From NCBI GenBank assembly GCA_905221615.1, contig CAJNDT010003824.1, forward strand, positions 447,001 through 511,000: a DNA stretch of 64,000 nucleotides. The letters are read 5' to 3'. Made by a program: the position numbers and the translations under genes. This document shows, in pieces, positions 1 through 9,400 of the stretch (positions are counted from its first letter, which is position 1; each line of letters begins with the position of its first letter). The stretch comes from Symbiodinium sp. CCMP2592. Its lineage: Eukaryota > Sar > Dinophyceae > Suessiales > Symbiodiniaceae. The notes beneath the pieces were generated by a model. That model searched no databases, was not told the DNA's origin, and saw only the letters and a program-made list of their open reading frames with translations.

Positions 1-3000
1 TTCCACGACTGGTAGGAACTCCGTGCTCCACGGTTCCTCTTCATCATATGTTTCTACGTGCTGTAGCACGCGTTGTGTAAACTGGCCGGCTGCTTCTACC
101 GTTGCATCGATAGAGCTGACGTGTCTTGCTACTATGTTTCGGCACGTAACGTTAATTGCCTGGCCTTGATTGGCTTCGTCAAGTGCAGCGTCTGCATAGG
201 TGCAGAGTCCACTGTTGTGGGCTTCTCTAGCTGCCTTTCGTTGAATGCGCCGATTTTGACCTCCTCTTCTGGTAGGACCTTTTGGTCTTGGAGGATCAGA
301 AGGTACTGTTCCTTTCGCCTTTGGCGGAGGACTCTTAGGTGGAGGTGATATGTTTGCCTTGTTAGGCCCTGGTGGCATTGCCTTGGGCGCTGATGACGAT
401 GCGGCACTTGAGAGTGCAGATGTACCTCTGGCCTTTGCCGAGGATCCCTTGGGGATCGATGTATAGGTAATCTGCATGGCTTCTTCGGCCATTTGTGCAT
501 GCAAGGCATCCTTGAATAATTGTGTCATGTGAGGAGTGTTACTTGCATCATCGTAGGTCTGGAAGCGCTCAATGTCTCTTTCGGTGCCACGTGGTCGTGT
601 ATCACCTCTTTGGAAAGGATCGTTCCTGCGAATCTCCGCAACTTGTACTGCATGGAGGCAGTTTTTGCACAGCACCTTCTTGCAAACATCTCTTGCTTGC
701 TTGAGCTGGTAACAGCTGTCTGAGAGATGGTAGACTTCGCTTCGGGAAGTATGCCAGATAGGTCGCAGATCAGTTGTTTCTCCGGAATTGACCCTGTTGG
801 GTCCTAAAGGTTCACGCGTCTGCGGTTCATCCTCGGGTTCGAGGAATGGAACTCTTTGGTTCGCTGCTGCTTTTGATTTTGGTTGTTGGCGCTCCATACA
901 TCTGATAGGAGGCCTGGTAATCTGCTTCCACATCCAGTGTAAGCCCATTAGCAGCAGGAACACATTCCACGCGATGCTGAAGACGGAGAAGTCCTGCTCA
1001 CTGGTTAGTGAGTTTGGAAGTGAAGTTTCATCAGTCTTGGTAGACTCTGCGTTCGCTCCACCTCGGTTGCGGTGTCCGAACCAGCCCGACAACCCCGCTG
1101 CTGTAGCAGCTGTTCTGAGTGCCTTGCCGCTCGGAGCAGACGGTGGACGCGATGCCTTCCTTCTTCTCCTCCGGCTTGAGGATTCGTCCTCTTGTTCCTC
1201 TTCATCTCTCTGAGCAGACATCAAGTTTGATGTTTCTCTTTCGTGTTCTTCGATGTCACTTTTTGTTGGTGACGGTTCTTCTTCTAGTCCATCCAGCTCT
1301 TCCAAAGACATGTTGAGCTTGTCAACAATATTGGTTCTTTGAGGCCTGGACCTTGATCTTGGTAGATCTTGTTGTGAAGAGGACGATGATTCCTGGTTCC
1401 TTCTTGGAGGAGGACCTTCAGGCTCGCTGGGACGTTCAGGCTGTGGCCACTCCCAGAATCTTCCATATCTGTGATGGCTACCTGATGGTTGCGATTTGTC
1501 GTACCAGCTGTTGCCGGATGAGTAAACGAATGAATCGTTGTAACCCCAGTATTCAGCATTACGCTGCTTGTAAGCCTTTCGCTTGTCAGCGATCTTTTGG
1601 ACCTGGGCATCTGACCGGTTGTGTTTCCCTTTTGTAAGGATTGGTTGAATCGTGAAGCCCAAAGGGCTGTGCCAATCTTTGTCAGAGGGACTCAACCATA
1701 GGTCAAGGTTAGAAAAAGTTGAATAGTACTGCTTGACTGAGACAAACAGACGGATATCAATATCCCTGTTGTTGTTCGTGTCCTGCCACATATCTGAGAT
1801 TCGTTCCCAGTATGTTCTTTCAGCGGCAGGTGTGACCTCTCTTGGACTAGGTGACGCCGTGTGCGGCGTTTTACTCCAGTCAAGGATATAACTGTTGATA
1901 CAGTCAAGGTCAGCAACTTTCTTCGCCGGGTCCGCCGGTAGACGATCTGCACGTGCCAGTCTGTGCTGGTCGGAGTTGTTCAAGCAAAGATGTCGCACTT
2001 GTGAGTGCCTTCCTGCTATTTTGTTGAATGCTGCAAGTTTCTTCTCCAGGTATAGAGAAAACAAACTGTTTCGCGGGTGAACGTCTCCACCTTTTAAGGT
2101 GAGCCTCGACGCAATATTATTGAGATCTCCCGCTATTACATCCGGTTTAAAAGGGAGAATCTCGTTGAGGAACGCGTTCACCAGTTCGCGTCTCTGTTCT
2201 TCCTTATGAGTCATGAACGAGTTGAAATGGACGATCGCGATGGTGATGACCTTGTAAGGCCCTTTTGTACACCACATCTCGTCAAGATCGTTCGATGCTT
2301 CTTGTGAGAAGATCTCTGCGTATGACTCAAAGTCTTCCTCTGGTGGCTCATCACCCTCGACATGGCCGTTCCATTCACAGAGAATCGGCGAGGGGTCGAG
2401 GTTCGACAGTGTCAGGCACGCCTCTGGTGAGAGGTAAGAGCCATCAGTGGGTCCATCCTTGTCAGGATTTTTGCCCTTGAGTGGGTCATATCCGATAATC
2501 TGCATGAACTCGTCTCTCGTCATCCTTTGGCCAGAATATGGGTGGACCCATTCTTTTGCCTCTGGTATGGTACTGTGGTACCCAAAGGTGAGGCGGCATA
2601 CCGCACCGTGGCATGCCCACAGTCGCTTCTTGGGACCACCATTCTTAGGCTTCATTGTTCGATGACGGTAAAAGTGGTGGACGAGAGCGATGTCTGTTGT
2701 TGGGTCACCCTTGACTCCAATATACATTGAGGGTGCCTCAGGCTCCTTGGGAGGAGAATGGATTAGCATCCCCCTGTATTCATGTTGTCGCATGGTTGCG
2801 ATTGAATACTCTGACGCAAGTGCTCCTGCCTCGAGTACGAGGGTAATATGAGCTGAATTGTTGAAGCACATGTCAATAAGAGGGTGATAATCGAATCCCT
2901 TCTCAGGTTTGAGCTTCTTTTTGGGATTCCCTGCGGGCACCGGCGCTCGATCCATATTTCCCCAGTTGAATACCACTAGGTTTAGCGATACGCTGTCTGG

Positions 3001-6000
3001 GTTTGAGCCTTCAATGTATTCTCTCTTCTCGTTAACACCGGCCATCCTATTGCGAACTATCTCGTAATGTGCGTCGAGCACCAGTTTGTCTTCGTAGCCA
3101 GTAAGAGAGAGAAAAGAAGCCGGGTGGCTTGTTCTAGAGTCCTTGATATTGATGTGACTCTTGTTAATGCTCTTATATTCCTCCAGGGTTGGAGCCTCTG
3201 TGGAGCTGTCATACGTATTCGGAGGATTGTTCCTAATATCATCAAGGCTGCATGGATCAACGCCTGGATGGTCCTTTTCGAACAGACTTCTTGCGTGTTC
3301 GCAATACATGTTGATTTTCTGGACTGCCAAATCTACGTCCTCATGTGTGAGGATGGCCTCGTATAAAAACTGACGCTCTTCTGAGGTCATTCCTGCTCTC
3401 ACTTTGGAGGTCTCAAGGCAATCGATTGGCAAGACGCACTCGCACATCCGTTGTTTACCCTGTGGGGTAAGTCGACAGTCTGCACATACAATCGTTCCAC
3501 AGGAATAGCAAAAATAGCCTGTAGGCTGTTTGCAGAGATCGCAGAGAGGATTGTCTGGTCGAGGCAACATTCGTATCCTTTGGTTAAGGCTCATGGCTGT
3601 CCTGCGTACTCCTACAAATCTCTCCTTGTTAGGAGGTGCAGAGGAGGAAGATGCCGACTCTCTGGGTCTGTCCCACTCCTCTTCGTCAGGAGCCTCAGAA
3701 TCTTTGATCATGAGTGGACTTCGGATTTTTCGATTCCATCGACTAACCCAGATTCTCTCTTGCATTTCCTGTTGCATAGCCGGGTTAGACGGTGACTTCG
3801 AGATTCGGTGCTTGGTATTTTCTCGAATTCGAGCGCTGATGCGCTCATGTTCTCTTACGAGGTCTTCCTCATCAGCAGGCTCCTCGTATTCGAGGTTGAG
3901 CTTGCTTCTGTTGACTCGATAATAGGTTTCTGTTTCAGGATCGAAGAGAACTAGGAATTTTTCCTTCTCCTTTTTAGGAGATTTTGGTTTTCTTGGCTCT
4001 TCGTCTGAGCTCTGAACATATTCCGTTTCAGGCCTTGGTTGGTCAAGTTTGACCTTCTCAAGTTTCTCTGTGATCTCTTCCGTGGGAGATTCTTTCTTCT
4101 CCTCTGACGCTGCAGGTGCAGAGTTCGTCTTGTGAGACGGATTAACATCAACTCGGAGTTCTGAGGATGACGAAGATTTTGAGCTCTTTTCGCTCTTCTC
4201 GCTCTTTTCGCTTGATGCCGACTCAACGTCTGATTCTTCGTCACAATCCTGGTTAGGATCTGGTTCCTCAGGTTCCGTCTCTGTTCCAGAAGATTCTTCC
4301 TTGGGAGGAACTACGTTGGCAGAAGTATCCTGGACAGGTTCTGGAGGTTTGTGACCTGTCGTTATCTTAAGAACTTCAGTGGCGCTTCTGGTGCCGTCGG
4401 AGTTCCAGAGCTGTCCCATAAGACTGTCCGGATCCTTGTCGGCCTCGGCCTGCCGGGCGAGCTTGGATCTCGGATGGATCTCCTTTGCAGTAGTCTCCGT
4501 TTTCGGAGGTACTTCACCTGCAGAAGCGGTTTGCTCCAGGTTTGGAGCTGTGTCAGTCTCTGTATTTGGCAGAGAGAAAGACTTCTTGTGAGAAGATCTA
4601 GCCTTGGGAGGCTCTGGAGGCAGATTTCGCCTTGACATCTTGCGAAGTGTCGATTCGATCTCTTGGCCGTAATTTGAGCACCATTTCTTCGACTCGTAAG
4701 TCGCTGACGGCATCTGTTCGGAGCAGTGGTCTGCCCACCATGGTCCGATGCTCTTGAGCTCATCGTATTGCGATGATACCCAGAGTGTTTCAGAGGGTGC
4801 AAATACGGCGCTAAGAGTACGGGCATGCACTACCTCTGGTGTAGCAAACATCCCTGCTTGCGACTGCCACATGTTTGTGACTTCGTTCACTACGTTATTT
4901 GCGTCGAATACTAGAAGCAGTGCCTTGTTGGCACGCAGCAAAGTCGGATTAGGATTCGCCAGGTTTAGCGTTGAAAACTGAACAGTGTCCCTGTTGGAAC
5001 GACTGTTTTCATTCACGAGAGCTTGAAGACCTGGTGAGGTAACCACCTGCGATAGGAGGTTTGATGGTACCAGACCATGCCTCAGGATTGAGGATAATGC
5101 CTGTAAGTCCGTGGCATGCATGATGTAACAAGGGTTGTTCTGTCGAACAAAATCTTCCATGCCTACGGGCCTTGGCGCGTTAGTGGAGAGACGCTGTGCA
5201 TGGGACTGCACAGGATTGCTCCCCGTTGCCATGAAGTCTGAGATGGTCATGTGTGACCTTGGCCTCTCTTCTTCAGGATCTGGTTCTTCAGCTCTTGGTA
5301 GAGTTCGTCGTGAACCGTGTCCTCCCACTGCCGAGAGGAAAAGTTTGGTCATGGTCAGCACATTTGCATCCGATGGGATGGTAACGGCGGCATCTGTTGT
5401 TTCGGCCTTGCCATCTTGGTCATAAACCATAGTGACCACGAACCTGGACTTAGTGTTAAGGAGGACACCAAGCGCGATCTCTTGTGGTGTATACTGTGCG
5501 AGCTCTGCATCGGCCAACTTGGACATATCCAGAAGATAATTGTGTTGGCCAGCAAAGAGATCTTGGCGCTGGTTCTGAAGGTGTCTTGTTGAGTGTGCCA
5601 ACCACCTTCCGACTCTGTTGGTCTTGGAAAGAATGTGGAAGCACATCTCTGGTGAGAGACCTGTTACCTCTGTCAGTCTTGGCACTGAGGAGGAATAGTC
5701 ATATTCTCCTGATGCATCAAGACTCACACATTGTTTTACCTCCTGTGGGAGGCCAGTCTGAAGGTGATGTGCAAGCATCGTACAAAACTGGCGTGGATCA
5801 CGAGCGTGATTACCCACGTTGTTATCCCAGTATAAAAGGGGACTGTTGTCCCATGGTCCTTGAAGGACTCCTTCGTAGAGCCTGACTCCATGTCTGGAGA
5901 TTGGAGTGAGCCTTGCTCGACTCGCATGGCCACATCGTAAGATCAGGTCAGCAAGATCTCTTGGACGCGGATTGAACACCTGTTGGTGACCCATGTAAAT

Positions 6001-6189
6001 GTATGGAGGCTCGTTATTTTTCTCACGTTTGTGAAATCGGTGTCCACCGTGTTCGGTGTGTCGACGTGATGCTTCCCGACGAGACTCGGGGTACGAGCTA
6101 TCCATGTGTGGATGTCGCTCATGGTACGCCTGTACTGCCCTGGGTAGGGCGTGTCCATCACGGCTACGGAAGTTTGATCGTGTGCTCAT
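1..6189 (-). CDS. Giant second ORF of the retroelement: ART/Tpt1-like, RING-like and EEP-nuclease-like regions (C-terminus off window)
   Basis: I read this frame codon by codon: the ATG is at 6189-6187 and no stop occurs down to base 1, giving at least 2,063 codons. Residues 356-460 carry H358-A-T, RHGLVP (370-375), RDTVQFS (400-406), LLLVFDANNVV (424-434) and MFATPE (447-452). This spacing recalls the C-lobe of Tpt1/KptA RNA 2'-phosphotransferases (ADP-ribosyltransferase fold). An acidic, Ser/Glu/Lys-rich linker follows. Residues 883-925 hold a cysteine cluster like a RING or treble-clef finger. Residues 1068-1515 resemble an exonuclease-endonuclease-phosphatase domain: FNWGNM with N1075, LEAG with E1120, IVHFNS, GDLN (1354-1357) and a final DWHSP with H1507. 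A hydrophobic segment lies at 1734-1754, and C1826/C1836/C1841/C1844 form a further Cys motif. The tail is Pro/Ser-rich. The frame is conserved in copy 2 up to the gap. The ORF is certain; the domain calls are inference. Confidence 0.8.
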   Translation of the reverse strand, partial: MSTRSNFRSRDGHALPRAVQAYHERHPHMDSSYPESRREASRRHTEHGGHRFHKREKNNEPPYIYMGHQQVFNPRPRDLADLILRCGHASRARLTPISRHGVRLYEGVLQGPWDNSPLLYWDNNVGNHARDPRQFCTMLAHHLQTGLPQEVKQCVSLDASGEYDYSSSVPRLTEVTGLSPEMCFHILSKTNRVGRWLAHSTRHLQNQRQDLFAGQHNYLLDMSKLADAELAQYTPQEIALGVLLNTKSRFVVTMVYDQDGKAETTDAAVTIPSDANVLTMTKLFLSAVGGHGSRRTLPRAEEPDPEEERPRSHMTISDFMATGSNPVQSHAQRLSTNAPRPVGMEDFVRQNNPCYIMHATDLQALSSILRHGLVPSNLLSQVVTSPGLQALVNENSRSNRDTVQFSTLNLANPNPTLLRANKALLLVFDANNVVNEVTNMWQSQAGMFATPEVVHARTLSAVFAPSETLWVSSQYDELKSIGPWWADHCSEQMPSATYESKKWCSNYGQEIESTLRKMSRRNLPPEPPKARSSHKKSFSLPNTETDTAPNLEQTASAGEVPPKTETTAKEIHPRSKLARQAEADKDPDSLMGQLWNSDGTRSATEVLKITTGHKPPEPVQDTSANVVPPKEESSGTETEPEEPDPNQDCDEESDVESASSEKSEKSEKSSKSSSSSELRVDVNPSHKTNSAPAASEEKKESPTEEITEKLEKVKLDQPRPETEYVQSSDEEPRKPKSPKKEKEKFLVLFDPETETYYRVNRSKLNLEYEEPADEEDLVREHERISARIRENTKHRISKSPSNPAMQQEMQERIWVSRWNRKIRSPLMIKDSEAPDEEEWDRPRESASSSSAPPNKERFVGVRRTAMSLNQRIRMLPRPDNPLCDLCKQPTGYFCYSCGTIVCADCRLTPQGKQRMCECVLPIDCLETSKVRAGMTSEERQFLYEAILTHEDVDLAVQKINMYCEHARSLFEKDHPGVDPCSLDDIRNNPPNTYDSSTEAPTLEEYKSINKSHINIKDSRTSHPASFLSLTGYEDKLVLDAHYEIVRNRMAGVNEKREYIEGSNPDSVSLNLVVFNWGNMDRAPVPAGNPKKKLKPEKGFDYHPLIDMCFNNSAHITLVLEAGALASEYSIATMRQHEYRGMLIHSPPKEPEAPSMYIGVKGDPTTDIALVHHFYRHRTMKPKNGGPKKRLWACHGAVCRLTFGYHSTIPEAKEWVHPYSGQRMTRDEFMQIIGYDPLKGKNPDKDGPTDGSYLSPEACLTLSNLDPSPILCEWNGHVEGDEPPEEDFESYAEIFSQEASNDLDEMWCTKGPYKVITIAIVHFNSFMTHKEEQRRELVNAFLNEILPFKPDVIAGDLNNIASRLTLKGGDVHPRNSLFSLYLEKKLAAFNKIAGRHSQVRHLCLNNSDQHRLARADRLPADPAKKVADLDCINSYILDWSKTPHTASPSPREVTPAAERTYWERISDMWQDTNNNRDIDIRLFVSVKQYYSTFSNLDLWLSPSDKDWHSPLGFTIQPILTKGKHNRSDAQVQKIADKRKAYKQRNAEYWGYNDSFVYSSGNSWYDKSQPSGSHHRYGRFWEWPQPERPSEPEGPPPRRNQESSSSSQQDLPRSRSRPQRTNIVDKLNMSLEELDGLEEEPSPTKSDIEEHERETSNLMSAQRDEEEQEDESSSRRRRRKASRPPSAPSGKALRTAATAAGLSGWFGHRNRGGANAESTKTDETSLPNSLTSEQDFSVFSIAWNVFLLLMGLHWMWKQITRPPIRCMERQQPKSKAAANQRVPFLEPEDEPQTREPLGPNRVNSGETTDLRPIWHTSRSEVYHLSDSCYQLKQARDVCKKVLCKNCLHAVQVAEIRRNDPFQRGDTRPRGTERDIERFQTYDDASNTPHMTQLFKDALHAQMAEEAMQITYTSIPKGSSAKARGTSALSSAASSSAPKAMPPGPNKANISPPPKSPPPKAKGTVPSDPPRPKGPTRRGGQNRRIQRKAAREAHNSGLCTYADAALDEANQGQAINVTCRNIVARHVSSIDATVEAAGQFTQRVLQHVETYDEEEPWSTEFLPVVE

Positions 6190-6413
6190 TACGGCACGAT
6201 GACCAAACAGGATCAGGAATGCTTGGTTAGCTCAAAAGGCTGATTGCTGTGAGGCTCGAGGCTGAAAGCGGCTGCGGATGATACAGAACATATAGTTCTC
6301 ATGAACATGTCCGATCTTGATGAAAACGCAGCCTGCAGACACAAATTTTCTTTTAGACGAAAAACAGTCTAAATAGAAAATCCAGCACATGGTTGTGCTA
6401 CCAGCAAACAAGA
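6190..6413 (-). other. Spacer between pol stop and second ORF
   Basis: This 224-base interval separates the pol stop (6414-6416) from the second ORF's ATG (6189) and is almost identical in copy 2 (26958-27181). I see no convincing spliced-leader acceptor, ribosome-entry or promoter motif. How the second ORF is expressed (spliced, separate transcript or re-initiation) cannot be told from the sequence. Confidence 0.5.
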
Positions 6414-9400
6414 CTACCACCATGTTCCTTGGCAGTAAAATAATCGGTAAATCTCTGTTGAGACATCAATTCCAAGGAAGGCTACCGCTGTAGCGGCATT
6501 CCTAAGGTTGTCTATGATCCACCGAACAGTGAAAGCTTTATGTTGAAGAAGTTCACGGAAGGGTGGATGAATGTCTGTTTCTGGTAAGTTTCCTGTTTCC
6601 AGAGCCTTGATAAGCTCATCAGGTTGTGCCGAATGCTTTGTTAATGCATCAGCTAGGCAGTACTTCGAGCTTACATGAGCTAGGTCATCTAAAGATCCAG
6701 AGTTGGATTCCTTACGAAGCATCTGTATAAGATGGTGAGTTTCCTTTTGCTCTGGAAGGTGTGTCGTGCCTGCTGTTGTCACAAGATTGTTCGCATCTGT
6801 TCTGATATGTATAGGTACGGTCTCTGATGAGAGATCTGCCCAAAGTCCCTTGAGGAACAGGCAGGTACCAAAGCAACGCATCAGTGCGTTAAGCTCTGCC
6901 ACTGTTGTGGACATTGTGGTTGTCGTAATCTTGTGAGACTCATAATCCACCAGGCTACCTCTCGAGGATGTTTCCTTAATAGAGGATTCAGAGAAATCGT
7001 TCTTCTTGGAAGAAGCAGCTGCTGCTGATTGTTTCATTCCTTTTAGCTTTGGATTTCGATCTTCAGCAAGGAAAATAACATGTGCTCTCTGAGATGATTT
7101 GTCATCATTGTTCCTGTAGGAAGCATCAGGGTAACCGAGGATTCTGAGATTTCCTTTCAGCGGCCAAAAACGCAATTCTACTTCGGTAGACTTCAAAATC
7201 CTAACAAGTTTGTTCAATTCTCGAATATCACCGATAGTAGGCTTGGCAGCCTTGCTCGCACACCGACTGAAGCGATAACAGATGTGAGCTTGAGTCCGGC
7301 TTTGTAGCCAGTTGATCTGTCCTAAAACACTTCTATAAGCAGTGTGCTGCTGTGGTGTGCATTGTTGCTCATTGTTGAGCTTCTTATCAAAAACAATTTC
7401 TTCTAGAGCTTCAACAGCTAGGTTCTGATTTACTGAGATATGTGCTGGCACTGATGCTGTAGCATCCTTCCAGACTAATCTCTGTCCTACAAACATAATA
7501 TCATTCGTGTCTTCAGAACCTACTGCAAATTCCTTTTTGATCGATTCAATCACGGCCTTACGAAAGGTGTCATCACCGGCCATGCACAGGTCATCTACAT
7601 GCAAACAGACTACTCCATGTACCTGTCTACCCTTGGCATTGTTGCCTGCTATGGGATCTAGGAGATAGTCAATCGCTGATTCCATGGTCTTTGGCTGAGA
7701 CTTCTTGAGCTCAGCATCTGCTGTTGCAGACTTCTTACCATACAGAACATATGTACAGCGATCCGCACGGGTTGGCACCAGGCCATAAGACAGGAGTGCC
7801 TTATCAACGATGTTCCACCATCTTCGAGGTGCATCGTTAAGTCCATAAGCGGGTTTCTTCATCCTCGCTGCAATGTAGGGAGGATAACCTGCTTCAGGAG
7901 GAATCTGACAGATTATGTCTCTCGACTCATCATAGGCTTCACCCTGCAGGAAAGCAGTCTTTAGGTCGATGTGTGTCAGATTCCACAGCTTGTTAGCTGC
8001 TAGTTGAATCGCTAAGCGGAAACCTGGGCGACTCGCAGCAGGACTATCAGTTTGCTGAATGTCCTTCTGTCGATCCTGGAAACCTCTCAGGACCCATCGG
8101 GCCTTGCACTTAAGGAAGTTTCCGTCCTTGTCTCTTTTTAGAGTCAGGACCCATCGACCAGTGACATAATTTCGGATGTTTCCGAGTTTCCGTGTATCGA
8201 CGAGCTCAAAGACATCATTGTCTAGCCAGCTCTGATATTCTGCTGCTTTCGCTTCATCAAACTGTTTCTTCATCTCACGCTTTTCCTTGGCGGTTGCCTC
8301 CTTCCGTTGTGCCTTCTGGGTTAAATTCGCTGAGTTCCTGGGGGAACTTAGAGATAAGGCCTTGTCCTCTTCCGTGAGAAGATCGTACTCTTCACGAATG
8401 TCAGATCGGAACCTTTTGGTGGGTTTATACCGTGTTCGGTCTGACCTCACTCTTGATGTTACCTCTCTGATGTCTACGGGTCCGCCATGCATGTACCGAG
8501 GCATGGAGAAAGAACCTGTGTTACTGCACAGTTTCTGTTCTTCTGTGAGAAGGACCCAGTCCTTCTCATCTACGACCAAGTCACCTTCCTCATCAGAGTA
8601 ATACCTTGTGTTTTCTGACTCGGCATCGCTCTCCGGTTCTGGTGAACCAGAAGTGTGAGGAGGAGCGGACGGTTGTCCGGGGTCGTCTGGGACCAGTTCT
8701 TCTTCAGTGTCTTCTTCATCTTGTTGTAACGGAAGAATGGGTCCCTGTGGATGTGCCTTCGGTTTAGGTTTTGGTGTCGGCACCTGTGAAGGTGATTTCT
8801 GTTTGTGCGGCGAAACTTTCCTTTCCGATGAAGACCTTGGCGACACATCACCCCCCAGACGCCGAGGAGACGGAACGCGAGGAGGCGGATGCACGCGAGG
8901 CTTAGCCCGAGCAGGAGCCACGGGCTCATCGGAGGAAACGGCCGGTAGTCGCGGTGGAGGTATGGGAGGAGGAGGACGCGACGGCGGCGTGCCGGGAGGC
9001 ATCGGCTGATCTGGTTCCGGCATAGAAACATCGTCAGATGTGATCCGTGAGCGATTAGTGCTCATTGGTTCTGACGGGTCTGACGGCGAAACCTCTTCGT
9101 CCGACATGATTACATCCGGCGGTGTTCGCACGGACGGTGAAGTCTTGCCGCCTGTCATCTGGAATAGCACCCCCGAGAAGGTTGATGGGTGTACCTTGTT
9201 CCAGGAAACCTGGTGCGGCAAGCAACACGTCATAGTCGAATTGGGCTTCTTCTTGTTCCAGAAGACAAGAACGCCATCAGTTACACTGGTGAGTGCTTTA
9301 CTGTTCCAAATGTACCTCTGTATAGAGTACACTGTTCGAAACCAGACCCTGGTAAGAGTCTTGATCTAAGGCGAGTAATGTCTGACACCAAGGCATCAAG

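Noticed and set aside
6225..6245. Possible dinoflagellate spliced-leader sequence (TTAGCTCAAAAGGC) near the second ORF
   Set aside because: Only a partial resemblance; the expected CCGTAGCCATTTTGGCTCAAG was not found on either strand by eye.
8700..9010. Plus-strand frames opposite gag-pol (Gly-rich, about 100 codons; also 29475-29777)
   Set aside because: They mirror the Pro-rich linker of the pol on the minus strand and have no independent support.
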